Positions 26,649 through 35,974 of a stretch of DNA of 64,000 bases are shown one piece after another. Position 1 is the stretch's first letter. Each line of letters opens with the position of its first letter. Position numbers and translations under genes: made by a program. The notes beneath the pieces were generated by a model. The model saw only the letters and a program-made list of their open reading frames with translations. It had not been told where the DNA came from and ran no database searches. This DNA comes from Bradyrhizobium erythrophlei (GTDB taxonomy: Bacteria > Pseudomonadota > Alphaproteobacteria > Rhizobiales > Xanthobacteraceae), in assembly GCF_900142985.1 (NCBI RefSeq), contig NZ_LT670849.1, forward strand, positions 4,666,501 through 4,730,500, read 5' to 3'.

Positions 26649-26852
26649 GGCCGGGTACTGGCCCCTTTCCATCCGCCTGATGGTAATCCCGGTATTGAGT
26701 TTTGACATGGCACGCTCAGGCCCCGGTGCGCCACGAACCCACGGCACGTTCGGAACAACGCTGGTTGATCATATGGTTCCATTGCGGAACAATCTGAGTG
26801 CCGCCGCATTACCCATCCCCGCGATAACGCGGTTCAAAGGAACAAACATCTC

Positions 26853-27074
26853 ATGAAACGGCTTTTATTGATCGGATTTGCAGCTTTCACTTTCGCGCTC
26901 GCTCCAATTCTCTCCGCGTCGGCGATGCCGAGTGCAAACCCAAATGCACTTATCGGCGTTAACGACTCAATCATCCAAGTTCACGGCCACGGCCATGGCT
27001 GGGGCCATCACGGTGGTCGAGGCCACCACTATGGATGGGGTCGAGGCCATCATCGTGGTCATCACCATTGGTGA
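26853..27074 (+). CDS. secreted His/Gly-rich protein (73 aa)
   Basis: A signal peptide (about 1-24, ending LSASA) precedes a short segment and then a His/Gly-rich tail (repeats of HGHGWGHH and GRGHH; about 18 His). Metal binding in the periplasm is a reasonable inference. AAAGGAAC lies about 10 nt before the ATG. A terminator follows. Confidence 0.75.
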   Translation: MKRLLLIGFAAFTFALAPILSASAMPSANPNALIGVNDSIIQVHGHGHGWGHHGGRGHHYGWGRGHHRGHHHW

Positions 27075-27111
27075 AACATCGCTGCCATTGATGTTGATCG
27101 TTCTGGGGGGG

Positions 27112-27135
27112 GCCGCTTTTGGGCGGCTTTTCTTT
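27112..27135 (+). terminator. terminator after His-rich gene
   Basis: GCCGC / GCGGC stem with the loop TTTTGG, followed by TTTTCTTT, 38 bp after the stop codon. A run of eight G precedes it. Confidence 0.65.
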
Positions 27136-27242
27136 GGTCATGCCGCGATGTCCGACTAGAGTCCGTTATGCGGGGCAGAAGCGGACAGGCAGACAGGCCC
27201 AGCGGGGTTTAATTACCCTCCCGGCATCCCCACATATGGTTC

Positions 27243-27389
27243 ATGACCCCGTGGCAACCACCCAAGCGCGAACCGAAGAAAACCAAGGCCGAGCTTTACG
27301 AGATGCTGGCCGAAGCCGTTCGCAATACGCAGGCTGAGAATAAGCGCCTGCAACGGGTCAAGAAAGATCGCGGCGAAAAAGCCGCATGA
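27243..27389 (+). CDS. small charged helical protein (48 aa)
   Basis: ATG 27243 to TGA 27389. The product begins MTPWQPPKREPKKTKAELYE and continues MLAEAVRNTQAENKRLQ with a Lys/Arg-rich end. The KKTKAEL.EMLAEAVRNTQ block recurs in Bradyrhizobium microproteins. Probably a coiled-coil or nucleic-acid-associated peptide. Confidence 0.6.
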   Translation: MTPWQPPKREPKKTKAELYEMLAEAVRNTQAENKRLQRVKKDRGEKAA

Positions 27390-27618
27390 CGCCGGCGGCG
27401 TTTGCCGTCTGTCAGGTGAGGAAAGTTCACTCTGTTTGCTTTGGCCTTAGCGGCTTGCTCACTCAAATTCCTCCCGCTGCCGAGGAACTAAGATGCAATG
27501 AAGCGGTTGAACTAACGCTCTCTCAAATCTCTCAAAATGTAGCGCGATGCGCCCAGCGCAAAGGATAGCCTGTGTTCACCGGGCAGCCGCGCCAAACTAC
27601 GAAAGTCATCCCAACACC

Positions 27619-27828
27619 ATGCTGCGAAGATCACAACACACCAAAGAAAATCAACCGACCGGATTTGTCCGCCACCCGGCGGGTAATGTTCAGAACTTCC
27701 GAAGAAACTATGAGCGTTATTTGTCACTTGCCCGCGCCGAAGCTATGGCCGGAGATCGGATCGTGGCGGAGAATTACTCCCAACACGCCGAACATTATTT
27801 TCGGGCAATGCGCGAGCGTCAAAGTTAA
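27619..27828 (+). CDS. DUF4167-like protein (69 aa)
   Basis: The core NVQNFRRNYERYLSLARAEAMAGDRIVAENYSQHAEHYFRAM matches the DUF4167 pattern, an RNA-associated helical domain in Alphaproteobacteria. It lacks the long Asn/Arg-rich extensions of full-length members. The start is uncertain (ATG 27547 or 27619); neither has a clear SD. Confidence 0.65.
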   Translation: MLRRSQHTKENQPTGFVRHPAGNVQNFRRNYERYLSLARAEAMAGDRIVAENYSQHAEHYFRAMRERQS

Positions 27829-28217
27829 GGATGCGAGTCAGCAAAATGTTGCGTCCGTCGGTTGATCCGGCATTCGAAAAGTCCGAACCATGGTCAATCG
27901 GCCAAACGAGGGGGTACACCCCCCGCCTCCCCACACGGTTCGTACTTCAATCATGCCCTACCTGAAAAATTTCCGGTCGGGTTATAGGCGATGGGTTGCA
28001 TTTTCGTTGAACACACGCTGGACGACGGAACGCCGACCTTTGGGCACAGATTGATTGTCCGCTTTTGAAGGTGGACCGGACATCGAACATTTGAGGCTTG
28101 ATGTCGGCTTGTGACCCAACAGCGACATTCGGCAATGGGTTTGGATGGTGGCTTTAGCCCCTAGCAAATTGCTCGATTGAGCCGCTAAGATGGCGTCTCC
28201 TGAGCATGGGTTATGGC
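27829..28217. other. intergenic region with GGACAT-type repeats
   Basis: No gene is seen. The stretch contains the palindrome GGGGGTACACCCCC (27910 region) and TGTCCGCTTTTGAAGGTGGACCGGACAT-type motifs near 28056, which recur near 29250, 56380 and 63700. Confidence 0.4.
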
Positions 28218-29201
28218 ATGCAGCGGCGCGAGTTCATCGGTCTCATCGGCGGCACGGTGGCGTGGCCCGTGGCTTCGCGCGCTCAACAGCGCGAGCGAAT
28301 ACACCGGATCGGCGTTCTCGTCGGACCCGGTCGTAATCCCGGTTCGCTTAAAAACCTTGCGGCCTTCGTGGCGGGTCTGGAAGCACTTGGCTGGAAGCAA
28401 GACGTCAACGTCCAGATGGACTACCGTTGGGCAGATGACGACGCCGGCCGCGCCCGAACGTTTGCGATGGAACTGGTCAGCTTCTCCCCCGCAGTGATTT
28501 TTGGATCTTCCACTGTCGCGACGCAAGCGCTGCATGATGCAACAACCACGGTGCCGATCGTCTTCGTCAACGTCACTGACCCGGCGGCCGGGGGTTTTGT
28601 GTCCAGTCTCGCGCGACCGTCCGGCAACATCACTGGGTTCACACCCTTCGAGTATGATATCTGCGGAAAATGGCTGGAATTGCTGAAGGAGATGGCACCT
28701 CGCCTGACGCGAGTCGCAATGCTCGGCGATCCCAACAATCATAATTTCAAGGGATTTCAGAAATCGTTCGAAACAGCGGCGAAATCAATGTCTGTCGAGT
28801 GGATTTCGGTTCCAGTCCGAAGCGCGGATGACATTGATCGCGGTATCAGGTCGCTGGCTGAGCAAGCGAACGGCGGATTGATCATATCGGCCGCGGCCTT
28901 CTCCATGTCCAACCTCGGGCAGATCGTGGAATTGGCGATCGGGTACAAATTGCCGGCGATCTTCTGGAACCGCTCCCAAGTCGCCGGAGGCGGTTTGATG
29001 TCATATGGACCGGATCCGGTTGATATGCATCGCCGCGCCGCAAGCTATGTCGATCGCATCCTCAAGGGCGAGAAGCCCGGTGACCTTCCGGTGCAAGAGC
29101 CAACGAAAGTCGAGCTAATCATCAACGCCAAAACGGCGAAGGCAATCAACCTCGTCGTTCCCCCGGCACTGCTTGCACGCGCCGACGAGGTGATAGAATG
29201 A
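28218..29201 (+). CDS. ABC transporter substrate-binding protein (PF04392 family)
   Basis: The 327-aa protein starts MQRREFIGLIGGTVAWPVAS, a twin-arginine-like signal ending in RAQQ. The body is a periplasmic binding protein of the ABC_sub_bind type (IGVLVGPGRNPGS, VIFGSSTVATQALHDATTTVPIVFVNV, TDPAAGGFVSSLARPSGNITG). It ends with the family's [10 protein letters not shown]. No permease or ATPase gene is adjacent. Fragments of the same family are at 52090-52470 and 63892-64000. Confidence 0.9.
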   Translation: MQRREFIGLIGGTVAWPVASRAQQRERIHRIGVLVGPGRNPGSLKNLAAFVAGLEALGWKQDVNVQMDYRWADDDAGRARTFAMELVSFSPAVIFGSSTVATQALHDATTTVPIVFVNVTDPAAGGFVSSLARPSGNITGFTPFEYDICGKWLELLKEMAPRLTRVAMLGDPNNHNFKGFQKSFETAAKSMSVEWISVPVRSADDIDRGIRSLAEQANGGLIISAAAFSMSNLGQIVELAIGYKLPAIFWNRSQVAGGGLMSYGPDPVDMHRRAASYVDRILKGEKPGDLPVQEPTKVELIINAKTAKAINLVVPPALLARADEVIE

Positions 29202-29440
29202 GGCTGGCGACTTCCGCTGTTGGCACGAAACCGACATTCCGATGTAGTCGCCGCATGTCCGCTGTTGAGGGCAGAACCGACATGCCTTTCAGGCTGAGCC
29301 ACTCCTGCTTTTGACCCGAAGATGGGGTTATCGGCCGGCCCAGCTTGTGGATAGCTGAAGATTTTGGGTGCTGCGCTTCAGGCTGATGGTGAAACGAGGT
29401 CCGTGGTAACGGCCTCAAGCATCAGAAGGAGAAGCGCAGC

Positions 29441-30472
29441 ATGGACCATTTTGCTGGATTGGACGTATCGGTCAAGGAGACAAGTGTCTGCATTGTGGAT
29501 GACACGGGCAGGATCGCGAAGGAATTAAGGGTAGCAAGCGAGCCAGACGCTCTGCTGCGGGTTCTGGGGAACCCGGCCTACCGTTTCAAGCGGATCGGAT
29601 TGGAGGCTGGGCCGCTGTCGCAATGGCTTTTCGGTGCGCTTGCCGAAGCAGGCTTGCCTGTCATCTGTGTCGAGACGCGGCACATGCGGGCGGTTCTGAA
29701 GGCGCAGATCAACAAGACGGATCGCAACGATGCGCGCGGTATGGCCCAGATGATGCGGGCGGGGCTTTATCGCCCGGTGCATGTGAAGACGCTACGCAGT
29801 CAGAAACTGCGAATGCTGTTGACCCATCGCAAACTGCTGCAGTCCAAGGCCATCGCCGTCGATAACGACCTGCGAGGTACTTTGCGCAACTTCGGCCTCA
29901 AGGTGGGCGTGGTAGGAACGGTGAAGTTCGAGGCGCGCATCAAGGAGCTTGTCGAAAGCTTCCCGGATCTTGCTGAGTTAGTCGAACCGCTGCTGATTGT
30001 CCGGCGGACGCTTCGTGAGCAGATCGGCATTCTTCATCGTCGCTTGCTGGCTATCGTTCGGAATGATGATGTGTGCCGGCGCCTGATGACCATCCCGGGT
30101 GTTGGTCCCGTTGTGGCGCTGACCTATCGCGCGACTGTCGACGTGCCCGCCCGCTTCCGAAACTCCAAGGCGGTCGGGGCGGTGTTTGGGCTCACGCCTT
30201 CCAGGTATCAATCTGGCGAGATTGACCGACCCGGCGCCATATCAAGGTGCGGCGACGAGATGATGCGGGCAATGCTCTACGAAGCGGCTCATATCATGCT
30301 GGTGCGTTTGGCAAAGTGGTCCTGGCTCAAGGCCTGGGCCATGAAGATCGCCAGGCACCGCGGGATGAAGAAGGCGATCGTGGCGCTGGCGCGCCGGTTG
30401 GCGGTGATCATGCACCGCATCTGGGTTGACGGTACCGAGTTCCGATGGAGCCGGGAAGTTACAGCGGCGTGA
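29441..30472 (+). CDS. IS110-family transposase (DEDD type)
   Basis: The 343-aa protein is intact. The N-terminal RuvC-like domain carries GLDVSVKET, GLEAGPLSQ and NKTDRNDARG. The C-terminal domain has the helix-hairpin IPGVGPVVALTYRATVD and the LTPSRYQSGE segment with the conserved serine. GAAGGAGAAGCGCAGC precedes the ATG. Such enzymes act with an element-encoded guide RNA. Confidence 0.95.
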   Translation: MDHFAGLDVSVKETSVCIVDDTGRIAKELRVASEPDALLRVLGNPAYRFKRIGLEAGPLSQWLFGALAEAGLPVICVETRHMRAVLKAQINKTDRNDARGMAQMMRAGLYRPVHVKTLRSQKLRMLLTHRKLLQSKAIAVDNDLRGTLRNFGLKVGVVGTVKFEARIKELVESFPDLAELVEPLLIVRRTLREQIGILHRRLLAIVRNDDVCRRLMTIPGVGPVVALTYRATVDVPARFRNSKAVGAVFGLTPSRYQSGEIDRPGAISRCGDEMMRAMLYEAAHIMLVRLAKWSWLKAWAMKIARHRGMKKAIVALARRLAVIMHRIWVDGTEFRWSREVTAA

Positions 30473-30740
30473 GGACTAGCAGGATTAAGCGCGATAGGAG
30501 GACACTCGAGCTCCACCGAGCGGTGGAATGATGTCCCTCGCGGGACGATGGATGAGGTGAGTTCGTATGTCCGCTTGGACCCACTGTCTGTAAGACGGCA
30601 AGGCCGCCCCAAAGATTGTTCCGCCTCGTCTTCGAATCCCATACTGGAAGGGCCTTGGTGCCGATTCCGAAGAGAAGCACGAGCCCGTGGGCGACACCAA
30701 CACCGCAAACATGGATAGTCTGAAAGTGCTTGACCCCTAA
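30473..30740 (+). ncRNA. candidate IS110 guide (bridge/seek) RNA region
   Basis: The non-coding right end is conserved in the rearranged copy. It contains two perfect 5-bp hairpins 6 nt apart, CCACC-GAGC-GGTGG (30513-30526) and GTCCC-TCGC-GGGAC (30533-30546). In the diverged inverted copy near 24210-24245 the changes fall in the loop or outside the stems. The assignment as guide RNA is inference from element architecture; transcript ends are not defined. Confidence 0.5.
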
Positions 30741-30824
30741 CGGCCGATTAGAGAAGCGGACATGCGACCAACATGAATTGGCGTGGGGCATCGGTGCAGG
30801 AAGCCGACGCAAGCAAATTAGCCG

Positions 30825-31883
30825 TCAATGTGTGGCGCCGGCGTCCTTCAATGCGGCTTTGATCTCGTCATCTTTAGCCACATTCAGCGCCGTGGTGCCG
30901 TCGTTCCCCTTGGCATCGACGTCAGCACCCTTTTCAAGGAGCGTCCGCACGACCTCGATGTGACCTTGCTCAGAAGCCGCCATTAGCGGCGTAGCACCGT
31001 CCTTGTTGCCCGTGGCATTGACGTCGGCACCTTTGTCGAGCAAGGCGCGAACGACATCGAGGTTACCGTGATAAGACGCCTCCATGAGTGCCGTCGTGAG
31101 TGCAAAACCGGTCTCGTTGCTCCTGGCGTTGACGTCGGCACCTCTATCGAGCAAGGCCCGAACGATTTCGAGGCGACGAATTATGGCGCCGGCGCCCGAG
31201 AGCAACGCCGTACGACCAAATTTGTCCTTGGCGTTGACGTTGGCACCTTTGCGGAGCAAAGCCCGAACGGCCTCAGTTTGACCGTTGACGGAGGCCGCCA
31301 TCAGCGCCGTACCACCGCTCTCGTAGGCCGTGGCATTGACGTCGACGCCCCTTGCGAGCAGCTTTTGCATGGCAGCGAGATCGCCAGCTCTCGCCGCAGA
31401 GATAAAGGCTTCCGCGGGCGTAGGGGGCGCGCAGAGCTTTGCCCTACGCTTGTACTGCTGATTGTCCGATAGGCGTTTCCATTCGCCGGCCATTTCGCAG
31501 TTCGAGAGAATTAAATTGTCGTCTTTGTCGGCGCGCCATGTGCACGTCCCTTCGATATCTTTAAGACCATCGCCGGTACTGATGAGTGCGCCATTGAAGG
31601 CACGCGGCGGCCACCAAAACCTGATTCCGTTGCGAGCGCGGACATTATACTTTCCGCAGTCCCCGAAGCCTTCCCTGTACCCCATCCTGATCGAATCCAT
31701 CACACCGCGGTCAAACAGGCAGAAACTCCGTCGGTAGCCGTCATCTTGGGCGTCGTAGCACCCCAAACGTGGTCTGGACTTGGAAGTTGCGGACGCTGCG
31801 GCCGTCAATGGTATGGGTAACAGAAAGCCGAGCGTCAAAATGAGAACGCGGGCACGGAGAAAAATGGAATGTATCGTGTTCAC
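30825..31883 (-). CDS. secreted ankyrin-repeat protein
   Basis: About 352 aa from a GTG at 31883: a signal peptide (about 1-33, ending TAAAS), a Cys-containing region (about 38-140; LGCYDAQDDGYRRSFCLFD, CTWRADKDDN) and then five to six ankyrin repeats (about 155-345; repeats of GGTALMAASVNG and VVRALLDKGADVNA). The N-terminal part resembles lysozyme-inhibitor-like envelope domains only loosely. An alternative ATG at 31934 would extend it. Likely a periplasmic protein-binding module. Confidence 0.85.
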   Translation of the reverse strand: MNTIHSIFLRARVLILTLGFLLPIPLTAAASATSKSRPRLGCYDAQDDGYRRSFCLFDRGVMDSIRMGYREGFGDCGKYNVRARNGIRFWWPPRAFNGALISTGDGLKDIEGTCTWRADKDDNLILSNCEMAGEWKRLSDNQQYKRRAKLCAPPTPAEAFISAARAGDLAAMQKLLARGVDVNATAYESGGTALMAASVNGQTEAVRALLRKGANVNAKDKFGRTALLSGAGAIIRRLEIVRALLDRGADVNARSNETGFALTTALMEASYHGNLDVVRALLDKGADVNATGNKDGATPLMAASEQGHIEVVRTLLEKGADVDAKGNDGTTALNVAKDDEIKAALKDAGATH

Positions 31884-32261
31884 GCTGAACGCAATTTGAG
31901 GCCCTAAGCCAACTGGAATTGGCGTCCTCAACATGAAAGATCGCAGCACCGGCGGCCCTCGGCGCTGATGCGGACCTTCGTGTGAGGCGAGCATCTTATA
32001 CCCAAGACAACTCGTACTAGCAAACGCCGATGACTGCTTCTGGCACTTTTGAGACATGCCGTCAGATGGCAACGACGTCTGTTCATCGAGGTAGAGCGGA
32101 AGTCGTTGGTAGGAGGCCAAACCGACGCGAATGACCTAGAACGGAAGTCGTCGCCCCCTACAAATATAAGTTGCGCCTGTGAAACTTATTCTCATTCAGG
32201 TTGTTGTTTGGTTGATCCCTGCAAGCCGAGGGATAGAGGCAACAAGTCAGCAGCGCCCAAG

Positions 32262-32507
32262 ATGATCAAATCTCTCTCTGCCCTGGCGATATTCGCGCTC
32301 CTCGGAGTTTCGGTGATCGCTTTGCCAGGTTTTGCGCCCGAGGTAAAAGCAAGGGAGGTCGCGGTCCTGGGAAAGAGCGATCGACTTGAAGTCCGGACGA
32401 CTGACTGCTCAACGCAGGTCTGGCCGAATTTTGCCGCCTCCTGTTTGCGGAGGCCCGGTTCAAGTTCCAAAATCCTGGAAGCTCGCCTGGTCACAACTCC
32501 CCGCTGA
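32262..32507 (+). CDS. small exported Cys-pair protein (81 aa)
   Basis: It starts MIKSLSALAIFALLGVSVIA with a signal peptide or anchor, then FAPEVKA, a basic stretch DRLEVRTTDCSTQVWPNF and AASCLRR. The two Cys and WPNF motif recur in Bradyrhizobium exported proteins. The long upstream extension of the frame is not expected to be translated. Confidence 0.75.
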   Translation: MIKSLSALAIFALLGVSVIALPGFAPEVKAREVAVLGKSDRLEVRTTDCSTQVWPNFAASCLRRPGSSSKILEARLVTTPR

Positions 32508-32546
32508 ATTATCCTCCGTCTACCTCACTCGCAAATCGGATATTTC

Positions 32547-32735
32547 ATGAGCTATCCCGTGCACCAAGAAGACATTGAGATCGACCACGTTCACAACGCG
32601 GCGCTCTGCAGGGAAATCAGCGAAAGGCTTGTCATCGCACTGGGCCAGAAGTCGATCGGAATGTCTCCACATTTGATGCTGCTCATGAGCCGATTGCGCG
32701 ATGAGCCTCCGGAACCCATCAATTCGATCCGTTGA
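32547..32735 (+). CDS. small hypothetical protein (62 aa)
   Basis: It starts MSYPVHQEDIEIDHVHNAAL, then CREISERL and LLLMSRLRDEPP. It lies 39 bp after the preceding exported protein gene, and the YPVHQEDIEIDHVHNAALC block recurs in Bradyrhizobium. Helical, cytoplasmic, unknown role. Confidence 0.65.
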   Translation: MSYPVHQEDIEIDHVHNAALCREISERLVIALGQKSIGMSPHLMLLMSRLRDEPPEPINSIR

Positions 32736-32964
32736 AGATTTTTTGTGCGTCACCGCCCGGCAGATGATGGGACGGCAACCACATGCGATTAGCCATTGGA
32801 GCGAAGCGAATTAGCTCGCTATCTGTTCTCGGAAGGCGCAATGCTGACCGCCATAGCGCTCAGTGGTCGCCGAGATTCCTGGCAGTTGCTGTCTTCATCA
32901 TTTCCTTTCGGCAATCCCGCTGCTGATCTGAGATCGGCTGTCGGACGAGCGAGTGAGGCTATTT

Positions 32965-33579
32965 ATGTCGAAAGATTCAACTGCGGTGCCGAATGTTCTG
33001 GTCGTTGAAGACGAGATGATCCTGCGCATGCGCGCGGTCGATATCGTGCAAGATGCGGGGTTCAACCCCGTCGAAGCGGTCAGCGCCGACCAGGCAATGT
33101 CACTTCTTTAAGCCCGCTCGGATATCTCGTTGCTTTTCACGGATATTCAAATGCCGGGCAGCATCGACGGCTTGAAGCTTGCCCACGCGGTGCACGACCG
33201 TTGGCCAACCATCAAGATCATCCTGGTTTCCGGTCAAGTGAAACTATCCGACGCAGAACGGCCAGCGGACAGCCGCTTCTTTGGCAAGCCGCTGGGTGTC
33301 GAGCAGATGATCGCTGAATTACAAGCCATGGTGGGAGCAGGGGCGCTACGAATTGTGCCCGACGCTGCCGTATCGTCGGCGAACGGGGACCTTCATGCTG
33401 CGGGTCAATTGCGCCGTCGTCGCGCTCGGCGCAGGAAGTCGTCCTGTCAGCCGAGAACGAAAGCCTCCGCCTATTGCTGGAGCAGGCGAACATCAATGCT
33501 GAGACTTTGCTCGTTCAAGCCGGCATCGAGGCCAAGAGCGCGAAGCCGCCGACAAATTGCAGAAGCTGATCCTTGGTGA
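32965..33579 (+). pseudogene. response regulator receiver protein, nonsense-interrupted
   Basis: From ATG 32965 the frame gives VLVVEDEMILRMRAVDIV, with a TAA codon (33109) replacing an expected Glu after AMSLL. It then continues in the same frame with the phosphoacceptor Asp in LLFTDIQMPGSIDGLKLA and Lys in FFGKPLG. After about 33400 the frame no longer looks like coding sequence and runs over the start of the kinase gene. Receiver-only type, broken. Confidence 0.85.
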
Positions 33580-34153
33580 GCTGCATCATCGCATCAAGAA
33601 CACCCTTGCTACGGTGAGTGCAATCGCCTCTCAGAGCTTCCGTGCAGCGCCCAGCATCGGGGCTGGCCAGAAGGCGATGGAGGCTCGGCTGGCCGCGTTG
33701 GGGCGAGCCCACGATCTACTGATGCAGGTCAGCTGGGCCAGCGCAAGTCTGACCCACATCTTCAGCAGCGCGACGGAGCCTTACGATAGCCAAGGCATCA
33801 GGCGCTTCCATTTCAACGGACCGGACCTCAAAATTAGCTCAGGCGCCGTCATTGCACTCGTGATGACCTTCAATGAACTTTGTACCAATACCACCAAATT
33901 TGGCGCACTCTCCGTTCCCGCAGGCCGGGTCGAAGTCGCGTGGACGATAGATGTGCCGGAGCAGAGGCTCCGCCTGGTCTGGACTGAAAGCGGAGGTCCG
34001 GCGGTTGAGCCGCCGGTACGGCAAAGCTTCGGCACCCGCATGATGACGTCTCTCGGCCAGCAATTGAACGGCCAAGTTCAGCTCGCCTATGAACGGTCCG
34101 GCTTCGTCTATTCGCTGGACGTCCCGCTCAATTCCCTTCAAGCGGTGGCTTAA
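33402..34153 (+). pseudogene. HWE/HisKA_2-type histidine kinase, start lost and frameshifted
   Basis: An N-terminal coiled coil (QEVVLSAENESLRLLLEQ) is readable from about 33402 with no start codon. It shifts frame near 33540, after which the H-box LHHRIKNTLATVSAI and the ATPase part (FNELCTNTTKFGALS, FGTRMM) follow in the frame to 34153. The fragment from 33557 would be an open frame of 198 aa but lacks the sensor part. Paired with the broken regulator upstream. Confidence 0.82.
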
Positions 34154-34195
34154 AATTGTCAGTCCGCTATCGGTGCGCAGCGGGCGTTCAAGGCC

Positions 34196-34393
34196 TTGGA
34201 CGGCCAACTCGCTACGGTGCGCTTTGACCCGGACAATTCGGAGAGCATCGAAGCAGCAATCCGCACTATGGAATCGGCGATAGATGATAAGATTGCACCT
34301 TACCGATCCAATCCCTTCGTCGCGCCGTTAACTCCTAAAATGAAAGAGAAGTATCGAGAGGCGATTTTAGAGCGAGCCAAAACCGCAAAGTAA
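34196..34393 (+). CDS. hypothetical protein (65 aa)
   Basis: The frame encodes MDGQLATVRFDPDNSESIEA, TMESAIDDKIAPYRSNPF and a charged end MKEKYREAILERAKTAK. The composition is natural for a helical protein, but there is no clear SD and no known family. Confidence 0.4.
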   Translation: MDGQLATVRFDPDNSESIEAAIRTMESAIDDKIAPYRSNPFVAPLTPKMKEKYREAILERAKTAK

Positions 34394-34742
34394 GTCACAG
34401 AATGAGACTGACCAATCGACACTGCTTTGCGTGGTATGTACGGCTCTGAAAGGCCAGACTTCTCTAGCATTTCGTACATGTACGGCGTTTGCTGGCTCTG
34501 CCTGCGCGCTAGGTTGGGGGCGATTTGGGACAAGTGCTCCTTCGAACGAAAACGACGCTCAGTGGGGATAGATGCACGAGTTTGGCTGGCATCAGCAATA
34601 TCGAAGCGGCCATTGTCTCTGTGATGCTTATCTAGGACGAGTACCGCTAGATCCGCCGAGGCAAGATCGATGGTAGAAAGCGGTGGGCGCTGAAGCGCAG
34701 GGAAAGCTTACAAGTGTTCGGCAAGATCGTCGCTGGTTTCTG
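34394..34742. other. intergenic region, nothing recognised
   Basis: These 349 bp precede the acyltransferase gene. ORFs in the stretch lack plausible protein composition or signals. Confidence 0.4.
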
Positions 34743-35675
34743 ATGCAACATCTGATGCTTCGCGCCAAGGCCAGACTTCGCAACGCGACCAAGCCGCTGG
34801 GCCAGGCGGCGGTAGGCGCGTTGACGATCGGAATACTGCGTACCGCTCGCTATTTCGATCCGACCAAGACCGCCAACTTGTTCGGCCGGATCGCTCGCTC
34901 AATCGGGCCCATGATGCGAGAGCAAAAGATCGGCCGCACTAATCTAACCGCCGCATTTCCGGAGAAATCGCCTGCAGAGATCGAGACCATTCTCGCAGGC
35001 GTCTGGGACAATCTCGGTCGTGTCGGCGCCGAATTCGCGCATCTTGATCACATCTGGAAGTACGATCCCGCACGGCCCGAGGATAGCCGGATCGAAATCG
35101 ACAAGCGCTCGTATGAATTGTTTACGCAACTGCGGCTCGACGGCAAACCGGCGCTGATCTTTGCAAGTCATCTCGCCAACTGGGAGCTTCCCGCTCTGGC
35201 TGCCGTCGCGCACGGGCTGGACACAGCGATCCTATATCGCCGGCCCAACATCACGTCCGCCGACCGCATCATCCAGGATATGCGCGCCGTAAAAATGGGC
35301 ACGCTAATTCCGGCTGGTCGTGACGCACCCCTAAGACTTGCGGAGGCCCTGAAAAATGGCAAGCATGTCGGGATGCTGATCGACCAGTACCTGACCAACG
35401 GCGTCGAGGTCATTTTTTTTGGCCGCAAGACCAAAGCCAATCCGATGCTGGCCCGGCTGCTGCGGCAGATCGAGTGCCCGATTCATGGCGTACGCATCAT
35501 CCGCCTGCCTGGACACCGCTTTCGTGGCGAACTGTCTGAAGAAGTAAAGCCGGTCCGCGACGCCGCCGGGCAAATCGACATTCAGGGAACGATGCAGGCG
35601 GTCACGTCGGTGATCGAGGGCTGGATCCGCGAACATCCCGATCAGTGGTTGTGGCTACACCGCCGCTGGCGGTAA
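34743..35675 (+). CDS. LpxL/HtrB-type lipid A acyltransferase
   Basis: The 310-aa inner-membrane-associated enzyme belongs to the LpxL/LpxM acyltransferase family, which adds secondary acyl chains to lipid A. The H-x4-E active-site motif is HLANWE (about residues 140-145). Other family blocks are AVKMGTLIPAGRDA and VGMLIDQYLTNGVEVIFFG. The ATG at 34743 is used; an upstream ATG at 34683 would add 20 residues. Acyl-chain specificity cannot be told. Convergent with the radical SAM gene. Confidence 0.88.
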   Translation: MQHLMLRAKARLRNATKPLGQAAVGALTIGILRTARYFDPTKTANLFGRIARSIGPMMREQKIGRTNLTAAFPEKSPAEIETILAGVWDNLGRVGAEFAHLDHIWKYDPARPEDSRIEIDKRSYELFTQLRLDGKPALIFASHLANWELPALAAVAHGLDTAILYRRPNITSADRIIQDMRAVKMGTLIPAGRDAPLRLAEALKNGKHVGMLIDQYLTNGVEVIFFGRKTKANPMLARLLRQIECPIHGVRIIRLPGHRFRGELSEEVKPVRDAAGQIDIQGTMQAVTSVIEGWIREHPDQWLWLHRRWR

Positions 35676-35974
35676 CGCTCCACGTCTCAGTGTGGTAACG
35701 CGTCGCGGAACCTCCCGAGCCAATTGCGCTGTTTGATAGCAGGCATCGCGCGGCTGGCTTGGGAGGTGGTCGTCCACGGGACAATCAGATAGTGGTGTCA
35801 CTCCCTCGGCGCTACCTGACAAGACCAACCATTGCGTTTTCGGCGCTTTTGCCAGTCGAGAGACCGCCTGAGTCACCCGATCGAGCAGCGGAACAGTCCC
35901 CATGGGCCAGTGCGACATCCCCCAAGGAGGTGATCAAAGGCATAGCGAACTTTGCCGTCCATCAAACCGCATCT

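Larger units (their letters stand above)
29328..30763 (+). mobile_element. IS110-family element, complete copy
   Basis: One transposase gene is flanked by about 113 bp on the left and 290 bp on the right. Near-terminal inverted repeats are TTATCGGCCG (29328-29337) and CGGCCGATTA (30741-30750), 9 of 10 matching. The right limit (GCGGACAT, 30763) is fixed by comparison with the other copies; the left limit is less certain. The long right non-coding end resembles the IS1111-type layout. Confidence 0.82.
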
